A stretch of DNA of 64,000 bases from an uncultured Planctomycetia bacterium. GTDB lineage: Bacteria; Planctomycetota; UBA1135; GCA-002686595. The stretch's first letter is position 1, and the number at the start of each line of letters is the position of its first letter. Below the pieces are notes generated by a model that was not told the DNA's origin, did not search any database, and saw only the letters and a list, made by a program, of their open reading frames with translations. This document shows, in pieces, positions 19,505 through 28,747 of the stretch. The position numbers and the translations under genes were made by a program. The DNA lies in contig CALFYL010000110.1 in the NCBI GenBank assembly GCA_937952135.1, forward strand, positions 1 to 64,000, read 5' to 3'.

Positions 19505-19852
19505 ATGGCTTCCGATCCCGCCACCTTCGCGACGAACGTGCTGCCCGGCGAGCTCGACCCGGCGCGTCCGAAGCTCGTCGTGACTCCGTGGGGCACGATG
19601 GCGCTGTACCGGATCGACGCCGAGGTCCTGTGCGCGGCGGCCTTCTGTCCGCACCTCGAAGGCCCGCTGTTCGAGGGCACGCGGTCGGGCGCGACGATCA
19701 CCTGTCCGTGGCATCAGTGGCGCTTCGATCTGCGCACGGGGCAGCGGATCGCGCTCTTCGGGATGCCGTTGCCCGGCGAGCGACTGACGCGCTGCGCGGT
19801 GGAATACGACGCGCGCGGCGCGATCGTGCTGCGCGCGCCCGTAGACGACTGA
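19505..19852 (+). CDS. Rieske [2Fe-2S] ferredoxin-like protein
   Basis: This 115-residue soluble protein carries both cluster-binding motifs: C-P-H in FCPHLEGPLFEG (~45) and C-P-W-H in CPWHQWRFDLRTG (~65), giving the Cys2His2 ligands of a Rieske cluster. There is no membrane anchor, so it resembles NirD or dioxygenase-type ferredoxins rather than the bc1 Rieske protein. It could carry electrons to an oxygenase or reductase not found nearby. ATG 19505 fits the domain start. It is followed about 100 bp later by the cystathionine beta-synthase gene. Confidence 0.9.
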   Translation: MASDPATFATNVLPGELDPARPKLVVTPWGTMALYRIDAEVLCAAAFCPHLEGPLFEGTRSGATITCPWHQWRFDLRTGQRIALFGMPLPGERLTRCAVEYDARGAIVLRAPVDD

Positions 19853-19954
19853 GCGGCGCGACGGCTCTGACGACTCGGGTGCAGCGCGAGGCTATGCTGT
19901 TGCGCCCGCGAACGACCCCAGCGCGCGGAACCCCCGCTTTTTGAGGAACTGCAA

Positions 19955-21316
19955 GTGGCCAAGATTCTCGACTCTGTCCTCGACGCCATCGGCAACACGC
20001 CCATGGTCCGACTGCGCACCATCGGCCGGAAGGCGGGCTGCGAGATCCTCGCCAAGTGCGAGTACTTCAACGCCGGCGGCTCGATCAAGGACCGCATCGG
20101 CCGCCGCATGGTCGAAGAGGCCGAGCGCAAGGGCCGCATCAAGCCGGGCGACACGCTGATCGAGCCGACGAGCGGCAACACCGGCATCGGCATGGCGCTG
20201 GCGGCCGCGGTGAAGGGCTATCGGATGATCATCACGATGCCCGAGAAGATGAGCCGCGAGAAGCAGGTGGTGCTCGAAGCGCTCGGCGCCGAGATCATCC
20301 GCACGCCGACCGAGGCGGCCTGGGACGCGCCCGAGAGCCACATCAGCGTTGCGAACCAACTGCAGCGGATCCTGCCCAACGCGCACGTGCTCGATCAGTA
20401 CGCCAACCCGGACAATCCGGCCGCGCACTACCACGGCACCGCAGAGGAGATCCTCGATCAGACCGACGGCAAGCTCGACATGGTGGTGCTGACGGCGGGC
20501 ACCGGCGGAACGATCTCGGGCATCGCCAAGAAGCTCAAGGAGAAGCTGCCGAACGTGCGCGTGGTCGGCGTCGATCCGGTGGGCTCGATCCTGGCCGGGC
20601 CCGGGCCGATCGGAACGTACAAGGTCGAAGGCATCGGCTACGACTTCATCCCGGACGTGCTCGATCGCTCGCTGGTCGACGAATGGGTGAAGACCGAGGA
20701 CCGCGAGTCGCTGCTCATGGCGCGGCGCCTGATCCGCCACGAAGGCTTGCTGTGCGGCGGCAGCTCGGGTTCAGCGGTGTGGGCCGCGGTCGAGATGGCC
20801 AAGAAGTACGGCCCCAACAAGCGCATCGTCACGATCCTGCCGGACTCGGTGCGCAACTACATGACCAAGTTCCTCGACCAGGCGTGGATGCGCGCCAACG
20901 GTTTCACGGAGAGCCTGTGGGAATCGGAGTCGGTCGGAGAGCTGCTGCGCAAGCTGCCGCGGCGCGAGATTCAGACGGCGTCGAGCTCCGACACGGTCGC
21001 GGATTCGGTGATGGCGATGAAGGAGCGCGGCATCAGCCAGCTCCCGGTCGTCGAAGGCGCGCGCTTGATCGGCATCGTCACGGAGTCCGATCTGCTCGGG
21101 AAGCTCGTCGAAGGCCGCGCGAGCCTGTCGAGCTCCGTCGCCGAGGTGATGTTCCGCAAGGTGCGCACGATCAACGAGAACGAGGACGCGGGCGGGCTGA
21201 CGACGATGTTCGCCGAGGGGCTCGCGGCGCTCGTGGTCGACGATTCGCAGCGCCTGGTCGGCATCGTCACGAAGATGGACCTCGTCGACTACTTGACGAA
21301 GCCGATCGACGCCTGA
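19955..21316 (+). CDS. cystathionine beta-synthase with CBS domain pair
   Basis: This 453-residue PLP enzyme of the fold-type II family has its PLP lysine in [12 protein letters not shown] (Lys45), a phosphate-binding loop GTGGTISG (~190) and the substrate loop [10 protein letters not shown]. The FNAGG form of the lysine motif is typical of cystathionine beta-synthase rather than cysteine synthase. The C-terminal ~120 residues are a pair of CBS domains, which in this family regulate activity. It condenses serine or an acylserine with homocysteine. The GTG start at 19955 has a purine-rich TTGAGGAACTG upstream. clpS follows 29 bp later. Confidence 0.92.
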   Translation: MAKILDSVLDAIGNTPMVRLRTIGRKAGCEILAKCEYFNAGGSIKDRIGRRMVEEAERKGRIKPGDTLIEPTSGNTGIGMALAAAVKGYRMIITMPEKMSREKQVVLEALGAEIIRTPTEAAWDAPESHISVANQLQRILPNAHVLDQYANPDNPAAHYHGTAEEILDQTDGKLDMVVLTAGTGGTISGIAKKLKEKLPNVRVVGVDPVGSILAGPGPIGTYKVEGIGYDFIPDVLDRSLVDEWVKTEDRESLLMARRLIRHEGLLCGGSSGSAVWAAVEMAKKYGPNKRIVTILPDSVRNYMTKFLDQAWMRANGFTESLWESESVGELLRKLPRREIQTASSSDTVADSVMAMKERGISQLPVVEGARLIGIVTESDLLGKLVEGRASLSSSVAEVMFRKVRTINENEDAGGLTTMFAEGLAALVVDDSQRLVGIVTKMDLVDYLTKPIDA

Positions 21317-21345
21317 GCGCGCCGGCGCTCGAAGGATCGAAGACC

Positions 21346-21675
21346 ATGGCGCGCGGCGCGGTGCTCGAAGCGGACACCGAGACGGAGCTGGAGACCGAAC
21401 CGCTCTCGGACACCCGCACGCGCCTCGCGCCGCAGTGGAAGGTGCTGCTGCACAACGACGAGATCACGACTTTCGACTTCGTGATCGAGTTGCTCATCAC
21501 GCTGTTCCGCAAGGACGCGCAGGAAGCGATCGCGCTCACCAACGAGGTGCACGAGTCCGGCTCGGCCATGATCGTCGTCACGAGCTTCGAGCGAGCGGAA
21601 CTCTACGTGGAGCAAGTGCGCTCGCTCGCACGCGGGCGCGGCTATCCGTTGGTCGCGTCGATGGAGCCGGCCTGA
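21346..21675 (+). CDS. clpS: ATP-dependent Clp protease adaptor ClpS
   Basis: This 109-residue adaptor delivers N-degron substrates to ClpA/ClpC. The signature is WKVLLHNDEITTFDFVIELL (~30-49) with the substrate-binding Asn-Asp pair, followed by ALTNEVHESGSAMIVV containing the conserved His. A 25-residue acidic N-terminal tail precedes the domain, as usual. ATG 21346 starts this tail. It is downstream of the cystathionine beta-synthase gene and converges with the SGNH hydrolase gene. No Clp ATPase is in the window. Confidence 0.95.
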   Translation: MARGAVLEADTETELETEPLSDTRTRLAPQWKVLLHNDEITTFDFVIELLITLFRKDAQEAIALTNEVHESGSAMIVVTSFERAELYVEQVRSLARGRGYPLVASMEPA

Positions 21676-21719
21676 AGGAACGCGGCCGCGCGTTCGTTGG
21701 GATCACTCGGGCGCGGACT

Positions 21720-22784
21720 TCACTCGGGCAATCGCGCCCAGCCGCGCTGGTCGAGGAACCTCTTCAGCGTTCGCGCCACGATCGCGTAGCCCTCGGCGTT
21801 CGGGTGGTAGCGGTCGCCGCGGTTGAACAGCCGCTGCGGCGGGTCGCTGCGCCGGGCCTCGGCGCGAAACTCCTCGAGCATCGGAACGTGCTCGACGCCG
21901 AGTTTGCGCGCGAGCCCTTCGACGACGTCGATCGGACCGCGAGCGTACTGCTCGAGGTAGACCTGGCTCTCGTAAGGAAAGAGGAACAGCACCACGTGCG
22001 CGCCGCTTTCCTTGCAGGCCGCGACGAGCTTGCTCAGCCGCTCTTCCTCGAGCTGCATGCGCTCGGGCGAGGTCTGCGCCTCGGCGCCGGCTTCCGTCGC
22101 AAGCGCCTCGACCTTGGCGAAGTCGCGCTCGCGGTTCGAATCGTAGTAGCGGTTGCGGAACCAGCGGAACATCGCGAGCTTCCCGAGCTGCTCACGCCAG
22201 CGGTGCGAGAACATCGCGCGCAAGTTCCGGTCGTTGTGGAACACCTGGGCGTCCACCTGCCGCACGACGTTGGGAAAGTCGTTGATGTTGTAGCCGATGA
22301 TGACGATCTGGGGCTTGGTGTCCGCCGCCTGCGAGAGGTAGGCGTTCACGTAGTCCTTCCCCGCGTAGCCGTTCACGCCGAGGTTCGCGACCATCACCGA
22401 AGGCGCGGCGGCCTCGTCCTCGCGCAGCAAGCGCTCGAGTTGCCGCGGCCAAGTGTCGCCGTCTTCCACGGCCTTGCCGAAGGTGCACGAGTCGCCGAGC
22501 GCGACCACGCGCAGCTCGCCGGGCGCGAACCTCGGCTCGAACTCCGGCCCGCGCCAGCCGCGCGCATTGGTCTGGTAGTAGCTGCCGTCCCACGCGCCGC
22601 TGAAGTTCTTGCGGTGGACGTGGTGCAGCTCGGCGTGCTCTTCGTAGGGCGAACGGTCGTAGAGCGTGAACGGCCCCGGCTCCGCGATGCGCGCCAAGAT
22701 TTCCGCGCCCACGAGCATCGCCGCTCCGACCAGGGCGGACAGCGAGAGCTTTCGAAGCAGGACACGGAAGTTCACGAGCCCCAT
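21720..22784 (-). CDS. membrane-anchored SGNH/GDSL hydrolase
   Basis: The 354-residue protein has an N-terminal signal anchor (about 12-30) and an SGNH hydrolase domain. Block I is VVALGDSCTFGKAVEDGDTWP (Ser ~98), block II/III includes NLGVNGYAG and IIGYNINDFPN, and block V is DRYHPNAEGYAI (Asp/His ~330-333). All four catalytic blocks are present, so it should be an active periplasmic esterase, perhaps de-acylating polysaccharide or lipid. It is the last gene of a five-gene minus-strand run, 79 bp after the DUF72 gene. Confidence 0.85.
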   Translation of the reverse strand: MGLVNFRVLLRKLSLSALVGAAMLVGAEILARIAEPGPFTLYDRSPYEEHAELHHVHRKNFSGAWDGSYYQTNARGWRGPEFEPRFAPGELRVVALGDSCTFGKAVEDGDTWPRQLERLLREDEAAAPSVMVANLGVNGYAGKDYVNAYLSQAADTKPQIVIIGYNINDFPNVVRQVDAQVFHNDRNLRAMFSHRWREQLGKLAMFRWFRNRYYDSNRERDFAKVEALATEAGAEAQTSPERMQLEEERLSKLVAACKESGAHVVLFLFPYESQVYLEQYARGPIDVVEGLARKLGVEHVPMLEEFRAEARRSDPPQRLFNRGDRYHPNAEGYAIVARTLKRFLDQRGWARLPE

Positions 22785-22863
22785 TCCACCCTGCCGGTAG
22801 GAATCAGAAAAGGGCCCGCTCGAAACAGAAGGCGCCCGCTCGGGCTGCGAACGGGCTCGAGAA

Positions 22864-23748
22864 TCAGAACAGGTCCTGCTGGCCGTCGAGGAGTGTGTGC
22901 GTCTTCAGATGCGGGAAAGATCGCAGGAGGTCCGCGGGCGCCAGCGGCTTGCGGCCGCGCAAATGAGCGAGCAGCTCCAGCGCGTTGACCATCGCCTTCC
23001 CGTTGAAATGGTTGTTCGTGATGACGATCGTCTCGTCGTGCTCGGCGGCGATGCGTTTGGCGCGCGCCGCGAGCTGCGCGATCTCGCGTTCGTCGTAGAG
23101 GTAGTCGTACTTCTGGTCCCGACCGGCTTTCGCGTCGAACCACGCCCCACGATTCCGTCCGTGAAGGCGCAAGTACCCAAGCTTTCCGGTGCGCGGGTGC
23201 CAGGGCGGCGGATGGTCCCACGAGGCGGGCAAGTCGATGTGCGCGAGCGAGTACCCCAATCCGCGGACCGTGGCCAGCGCCGGCGGCTCGAACCACGAGG
23301 CGTGGCGCACCTCGAGCACGAGCGGAGTGTCCTCGAACAAGCCGTGCAGCGCGCCGAGCTTGCGCACCGACGGCGGGTTGTAGTGAAAGCTGTGCGGAAA
23401 CTGCAGCAGGATCGCGCGCAGGCGCTGCGCGCGGCGCAGCGGCTCGATCGCGTCGTGGAACACCCGGGCTTCGTGCGCGAGCTCTTCGCGCGAGTCGGCG
23501 CGCTGGCGGTGCGTGAAATCGCGGTGCAGCTTGACCGTCACGACAAACTCGGGCGCGCCGAACATCGCGCGCACCCAGCCTTCGACGACCGCCGGCGACG
23601 GGATCGCGTAGAAGGTGCTGTTGACCTCGACGCAGTCGACGTAGCGCGCGAGATAACGCAGCGGATGGAATCCGGCCGCGGTCCGCGCCGGATAGACGAC
23701 GCCCTCCCAATCGGGATAGGACCAGCCGGCCGGTCCGACGCGGATCAA
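22864..23748 (-). CDS. DUF72 family protein (YecE-like)
   Basis: This 294-residue protein belongs to DUF72, a TIM-barrel-like family of unknown biochemical function. The signature start is IRVGPAGWSYPDWEGVVYP, followed by EVNSTFYAIP, KLHRDFTH and the C-terminal NNHFNGKAMVNALEL. The start appears to be TTG at 23748, because the homology begins there and the four bases TTGA overlap the stop of the upstream acyltransferase. This implies translational coupling. No partner suggests a role. Confidence 0.9.
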   Translation of the reverse strand: MIRVGPAGWSYPDWEGVVYPARTAAGFHPLRYLARYVDCVEVNSTFYAIPSPAVVEGWVRAMFGAPEFVVTVKLHRDFTHRQRADSREELAHEARVFHDAIEPLRRAQRLRAILLQFPHSFHYNPPSVRKLGALHGLFEDTPLVLEVRHASWFEPPALATVRGLGYSLAHIDLPASWDHPPPWHPRTGKLGYLRLHGRNRGAWFDAKAGRDQKYDYLYDEREIAQLAARAKRIAAEHDETIVITNNHFNGKAMVNALELLAHLRGRKPLAPADLLRSFPHLKTHTLLDGQQDLF

Positions 23749-24449
23749 GTGTCGGGCTCCAGTCCGAGCCGCGCGAAGCTGCGTCGTTCGGCGTCGAGCA
23801 GCCGCTCGCGCACGTGCTGGGTCGCCTGTTCGAGCTCCGCTTGCTCCGCCGCGCGCGGCACCTCGATCGGCTCGCCGAAGGTGAGCGCGATGCGCGAGCG
23901 CCACTTCGGAATCGTGAAGCGATCCCAACTGCGCAAGCGCCACGCGGGGCCCGTGGCCATGCCCGCGGGCACGATCGAGCGGCCCGTCGCGCGCGCCATC
24001 CACGCCAGACCCGGGTTCACCGAGTGCATCGGCCCGCGCGGTCCGTCCGGCGTGATCACGATCACGCCGCCCGCATCGAGGATCTCGAGCATCGCGCGCA
24101 GCGCCTTGGCGCCGCCGCGGCTCGACGAGCCGCGCACGACCTTGTAGCCGAAGCTCTCCAGCATGCGCTCGGAGAGATCGCCGTCTTCGCTCGGGCTCAC
24201 GAGCACGTGGATGCCGCGGTCGCGGAACAGCGCGACCGGCACGATCATGCGGCCGTGCCACATCGCGACCAGGCAGCCGCGTTGCGCGCTCGCGCGTTCG
24301 AAGAGCTCCTGCCCTTCGACATCGGCGCTCCAGGTGCGCGACAGGAACGCCACGACGTGGCGACCGCCGAAGCGCAAGAACAACCCGCCGAGCCGTCGTC
24401 TCGCGCGCTTGAACGCCTTGTGCGCGCGCTTGCGCAGCGGCGGGTTCAC
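23745..24449 (-). CDS. lysophospholipid acyltransferase family protein (DUF374-like)
   Basis: This 234-residue protein has the DUF374 pattern: VAMWHGRMIVP (an acyltransferase-type His motif, ~62), SEDGDLSERMLESFGYKVVRG, and VITPDGPRGPMHSV (~128). Related proteins acylate glycerophospholipid or lipid A precursors at the inner membrane. The basic N terminus (NPPLRKRAHKAFKRARRRLGG) may bind the membrane. GTG 24449 overlaps the upstream stop (GTGA, 24446-24449) and its own stop overlaps the DUF72 start. The acceptor lipid is unknown. Confidence 0.85.
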   Translation of the reverse strand: MNPPLRKRAHKAFKRARRRLGGLFLRFGGRHVVAFLSRTWSADVEGQELFERASAQRGCLVAMWHGRMIVPVALFRDRGIHVLVSPSEDGDLSERMLESFGYKVVRGSSSRGGAKALRAMLEILDAGGVIVITPDGPRGPMHSVNPGLAWMARATGRSIVPAGMATGPAWRLRSWDRFTIPKWRSRIALTFGEPIEVPRAAEQAELEQATQHVRERLLDAERRSFARLGLEPDT

Positions 24450-26887
24450 GGCGCGAGGAGGTCGTCGGGCTCGCCGCCCTCGTCGGTTCCGTTCGGACCG
24501 AGGGACCACAGTCGGTAGCTCGCGCCGTCCGCTGCGCGCGTGTAGCGCAGCGGCGCGCCCCACGCATCGACGGACACGTCGAGGCCCTCGAGGAAGCCGC
24601 GCGGGTAGTTCGGCGTCGGGCGCGAGAGTTCGTCGAGCGACTCGGGGTAGCGGTTCTGGTCGAGCTTGAACACGACGAGGCGCGAGCTCACGGCGCGCAG
24701 CAGGTTGAGCGTCGCGTCGCGCTTCTCGCGCGCCTCGCTTGCGGCGCGTTCGAGCTCGGAGTCTTCCTCGTCGCTCGGAACCTCCGTCGACGCTTCGATC
24801 TCCCCCACCGGCGAAGAACTCGTGGCGCCGACGCCCAGGGCGAGCAGACTCCCCCACGTCTCCGGTCCGAAGGACGTGTCCCAACGCATCGCGTAGCCGC
24901 CCTCCACGGGGCGGATCGTGAGCGTCGTCGGATCGAAGAAGCGCGTGAACACACGCGACGACTCCGGCAGCGCGGTCATCAAGCTCGCCAGATCGATCGG
25001 CAGCCCGAGTTGCCCGCCGAACATCGCCAGCGCGCTGCGGCCCATGCCGTACAACCCGTCGACGGTCGACGCCCAGTCCATCCAACCGTTGAAGCCCGCG
25101 TCGGCAGGAAAGCGCGACGGGGCCGAAGCGACGGCGTGCGGTTCGTCCTCTTCGCCGAGCGCGCGCTTGATCTCCTTGTTCGCGCGCAACTTCGTCAGCG
25201 TCACGATCGCACGGCCCTTGACGATCGCAAGCGTCGGCGACGGCAGGAACGCCGCGAGCTGCGGATCCGCGCCCTCGGCGTTGAAGCTCACCGTCCACAG
25301 CGGCGCGTCGCGGTACTTGCTCTCGCGCACGCTGTAGGCGGCGTCCTCGACTTCGCCGAGCGCCTTGAACAGGCCGCGCGCGCCGCGTTCGAACGCCGCG
25401 GCGTCGCGCACGCTCGCGATCAGGCCCATGTTCGGCAGGCCGAGGCCGGAGATCGGCAGCAGGTAACCCGCGGCGCCGCCTTGCAGGTTCGCGCTGATGT
25501 CGTTGTCGAGGTTGAAGCCGTGCTTCTCCTCCAGCGCCGCGAGCGCATCCGCTCCGCTCGCGCCGTCGTCGCCGTCGGCGAGCGCCTTGGCGACCGACGC
25601 GCGAAGCGCTTGCGAGTCGATGTGCGCGGCGAAGAAGCCCACCGCATCCGCGGGCACGTAGGCGAGCGCTTCCGCCGGCGCGGGTTTGTCGCCGAGCAGC
25701 CCCAGGATCGAGTCTTCACGGTTCCCCAGCCACAGCAGGTCGTTGGAGAAGCGCTCGCCGACGAGCTGCAGGCGCCACGCGAGCTGCGCCTCGCCGAAGT
25801 TGACCAGCATCGAGGACGCGCGTCGTTCCGCGAGCTCGGGGCTGTCGAGCAGCACGGCGAGCGTGCGGCCGTCGAGGAACCCGCTCGTCACGGGCACGCC
25901 GCGCGGCGCGCCGAGTCGCGATGCGAGTTGAACATCGAGCTTCGTCGTCGCGAGCGAAGCGCCCTTGCCCGCCGTGGCGGCTTCGATCTTCGCGAGCTCC
26001 ACGCTCCCCATGGCGGCGACGACGATCGCACCCGAACGCGCCACCCAACTGGGGAAGCTCCCATCCGAGCCGCCGCGGAAGCTCTTGACGCTCCAACGCG
26101 CGGTCGAAGGCGACGGCGCGACATCGGTGAACTCAGCGAAGCGCTGCATCCACTCGACGGCCGCGACGGCGCTCTCGGGCGACTTGAACTCGACGACCAG
26201 GCGGGCGCCGAGGCGACGGACGACTTCCGCTTCGAGCACCTTCGCGAGGTTCGTGTCGAGCGCGAGATCCGCGTCCGCCCCTTCGCCGCCGAGCGCGCCG
26301 TCGCGTCCGAGCGTGAGCAGCGCGAACTCGTTCTCCGCCGTGGTCGTGTACGACCAAGGACGGCCCCACGGATCCGTCGCGAGCTCCGCGGGAAGCGCGA
26401 GCACATCGAGCGAGGCCGGCGGAACTCCGTTCGCCTGTTCCGCGTGCGCTTCGACGCGTTCGGAGACCCGATCGAGCTTCGCGACGGCGTCGGTCAGCGA
26501 CCCGAGGGCCTTCGCCAGCTCGTCGGGCGCTGTTTGCTCGACGGCGAAGGAGAGCGACAGCGAGCGTGCGGTGCGCGCGCGTGCGAGCAACTCCGCCAGC
26601 GGATCGGCATCGGCGTTCGCTTCGAGTCCGAGCGGCGCGAGCGCGCCGTCGAGCACGCTTCCGACGTCGACTCCGAGGGTGTCCGCGATCTTGGAGAACG
26701 AAGCTTTCACCGCTTCGTCGCGCAGCATGCGCGGCAACGCGGCGTGCTCGTACGCGTCGAGCATCGCGCCGATGTCGGCGCACTCGAGGTACACCGTCGG
26801 CGCCGCCGCATGGTGGGCCGCGTGCGCAAAAGCCTGTTGTGCGCCGCTCGACGGAAGAACGAGCGCGAGGGCGAGAGCTGCGATCAT
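24446..26887 (-). CDS. secreted protein with two GspG-like (T2SS pseudopilin) modules
   Basis: The 813-residue protein has a signal peptide (about 1-21) and a long central region of unknown fold. Two segments look like the globular part of major pseudopilin GspG. The first is TDPWGRPWSYT with LGRDGALGGEGADAD (~173-205); the second, at the C terminus, is KLDQNRYPESLDEL, VDAWGAPLRYT and WSLGPNGTDEGGEPDD (~750-810). The hydrophobic prepilin helix and a prepilin cleavage site are missing, so it is not a pilin. The acidic loops may bind calcium. The middle resembles DUF3352-type periplasmic proteins only weakly. Its stop overlaps the acyltransferase start. Confidence 0.65.
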   Translation of the reverse strand: MIAALALALVLPSSGAQQAFAHAAHHAAAPTVYLECADIGAMLDAYEHAALPRMLRDEAVKASFSKIADTLGVDVGSVLDGALAPLGLEANADADPLAELLARARTARSLSLSFAVEQTAPDELAKALGSLTDAVAKLDRVSERVEAHAEQANGVPPASLDVLALPAELATDPWGRPWSYTTTAENEFALLTLGRDGALGGEGADADLALDTNLAKVLEAEVVRRLGARLVVEFKSPESAVAAVEWMQRFAEFTDVAPSPSTARWSVKSFRGGSDGSFPSWVARSGAIVVAAMGSVELAKIEAATAGKGASLATTKLDVQLASRLGAPRGVPVTSGFLDGRTLAVLLDSPELAERRASSMLVNFGEAQLAWRLQLVGERFSNDLLWLGNREDSILGLLGDKPAPAEALAYVPADAVGFFAAHIDSQALRASVAKALADGDDGASGADALAALEEKHGFNLDNDISANLQGGAAGYLLPISGLGLPNMGLIASVRDAAAFERGARGLFKALGEVEDAAYSVRESKYRDAPLWTVSFNAEGADPQLAAFLPSPTLAIVKGRAIVTLTKLRANKEIKRALGEEDEPHAVASAPSRFPADAGFNGWMDWASTVDGLYGMGRSALAMFGGQLGLPIDLASLMTALPESSRVFTRFFDPTTLTIRPVEGGYAMRWDTSFGPETWGSLLALGVGATSSSPVGEIEASTEVPSDEEDSELERAASEAREKRDATLNLLRAVSSRLVVFKLDQNRYPESLDELSRPTPNYPRGFLEGLDVSVDAWGAPLRYTRAADGASYRLWSLGPNGTDEGGEPDDLLAP

Positions 26888-26924
26888 GGTGCGTCGTGTC
26901 GAGGGCGAGTTGCGGCCTCGCGCC

Positions 26925-28472
26925 TTACATGCCGGCGAACTTGCGGAACTCCGCTTCGCTCTTCTTGAGCGCCGTCTCGAGGTTCGTGAACGCGAGCTTG
27001 AGCGCCTTGGGATCGTTCCCGGCCTTGAACGCCGCCTTCAGCGCGCCGTGGGCTTCGGCGACCGGCGGGTGCTTGCCGTCGAGGATGAAGTGCATGAGCA
27101 GGCCCGACTCGTTGAGCAGCTTCGTCGAAGCGTCGAACTGCTCGAGGCTCAGCTCGCCGGCGAGGATCGTGTCGATCGGATCGAGGCCGCCGACGCGCAC
27201 GAGGTTCTCCTTCGACCACTTGCGGATCCAATTGGGATCGCCGTTCGCGCCGACGAACTGATCCGCGATGTAGCGCTCGACGTAGGTGGCGGCGCCGTAG
27301 CGGAACCACGTCGGGAACTGCTTCTCCTTCCACCAGTCTTCGACAACCGCCTGGCCCGCGCGTTGGCTCGCGATCGCCGCGAGCGTCTTCGGGCTCGGGT
27401 CGAGGCCTTCCGCGAGCGCTTGCGCCGCCGCGTGGCGGACGAAGATCGGACCGCGGATGTTGTCGGCCTCGACCGCGACGTTCCAGTACGTCATGCCCGC
27501 GCTGCTCATGCCTCCGCGCAGCGGCTCGGCCCAGACTTCCGCGATCGTCGCGCCGTGCAGCGACGAGAAGCCGCGCAGCTCGATCGGGTCCTGACCGTTG
27601 CCGGCCGCGAACTTGTTGTATTGCTCCGACGAGTTCAGCACCAAGATCGGCACGCGCGCCGCGGGGCTCTTGCCGAGCACGCGATGGAACTCACGGAAGG
27701 CGCGCTTGCACTCCTCCTTGATCTTCTCGACGGTCTGGCGCGAACACGTCGAATAGATCACGAAGTTGTCGGTCGGGACCTTCCACCACTGTCCGAGCTC
27801 GGCGTGGTAGGCGTCGGCCTCGGCTTCGGGGAGCCACTTGTCGCCGCACTTCCACAACCCCTTCTCGATGTTGGGGATCTCCTCCGGCGACACCCAGGTG
27901 AGGTCCTGCTTGACCCACCCTTCGCTCAGCTTCTTGAAGTCCTCGGCGTTGATCCACTCGCCGCTCTCGGTCTTCTTCATGCCGCGCTCGAGCATCGGCA
28001 GGTCCGCCGGGTCGACCAGCTCGCCCTTGTAGACGGCCTTGCCCGTGCGCTTGGCTTCGTCCTCGAGCTGCTTCTTCTTGTACTCCTCGACCTTCTTCTC
28101 GTTCGCGAACCACTTGCCGTCGAACTCGATCTCGCCCAGCAGCTCGTGCGCCTTGCGGTCGTTCTCGTTCAGCTTGAGGATCTTGCGCAGCACCGAGCGG
28201 CCTTCCTTTTCCATGCCGCGCGTCTCGCACCACTCGTAGACCTTCCACAGCTTCGCCGCGTCCCCCTCCGCCGCCGCGAGGCGCTTCTCGTACTCGTCCT
28301 TCTTGTCGTCTTGTCCGCGCGCGGGCGCGCCGGCTTCGACGCGCGGGGCGAACTCCGCGGTGCGCGCCGCGAAGCCCGGCCCGGCGAGGAGGCTGAGCAG
28401 CGTCGTGGAGAGGAGGGCGGTCGAGCGGGCGGCCGTCGAGAAGGCGGCGAACGGGCGAGGTTGGTGCGACAC
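26925..28472 (-). CDS. secreted peptidase-MA-like protein with a degenerate zinc motif
   Basis: This protein of about 515 residues has a probable signal peptide (LLSTTLLSLLAGPGFAAR), then a charged helical region (35-220) and a C-terminal domain. The C-terminal domain looks like a gluzincin: NFVIYSTCSRQTVEKIKEECKR, then FVRHAAAQALAEGLDP (~345) where HExxH would be, then WFRYGAATYVERYIAD (~389) where the EGLATY-type helix would be. The metal-binding His-Glu pattern is lost (HAAAQ). It is therefore probably not an active protease. GTG 28472 is chosen because it gives a signal peptide; ATG 28550 is possible but adds a Pro/Arg-rich tail. It is the first gene of the five-gene run. Confidence 0.65.
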   Translation of the reverse strand: MSHQPRPFAAFSTAARSTALLSTTLLSLLAGPGFAARTAEFAPRVEAGAPARGQDDKKDEYEKRLAAAEGDAAKLWKVYEWCETRGMEKEGRSVLRKILKLNENDRKAHELLGEIEFDGKWFANEKKVEEYKKKQLEDEAKRTGKAVYKGELVDPADLPMLERGMKKTESGEWINAEDFKKLSEGWVKQDLTWVSPEEIPNIEKGLWKCGDKWLPEAEADAYHAELGQWWKVPTDNFVIYSTCSRQTVEKIKEECKRAFREFHRVLGKSPAARVPILVLNSSEQYNKFAAGNGQDPIELRGFSSLHGATIAEVWAEPLRGGMSSAGMTYWNVAVEADNIRGPIFVRHAAAQALAEGLDPSPKTLAAIASQRAGQAVVEDWWKEKQFPTWFRYGAATYVERYIADQFVGANGDPNWIRKWSKENLVRVGGLDPIDTILAGELSLEQFDASTKLLNESGLLMHFILDGKHPPVAEAHGALKAAFKAGNDPKALKLAFTNLETALKKSEAEFRKFAGM

Positions 28473-28747
28473 GGCGTAGGAATGGGGCGATGGGGGTCGA
28501 GAACGTGGCGCGGCAGGGCCCGAAGCGGGTCTCGCTGCGCGAACCGCCACGGCGGGCGCATCCCGGCTCGGCCGGGGGAAGTCAGGCTAGCAAGCCCGGC
28601 CGCGCGACGACGTATCTTCTGGGTGCTGCGCCGCGGCCGGCGCGCCGCGCCCCTCCCCTCCCCCACCGGCCTCGCTATACTCCGCGGTTCGCCCGCGGCG
28701 CGGACTCCTTCTGGTTCGCGCGCTGACTCCCATCGGGCCCCACCACC

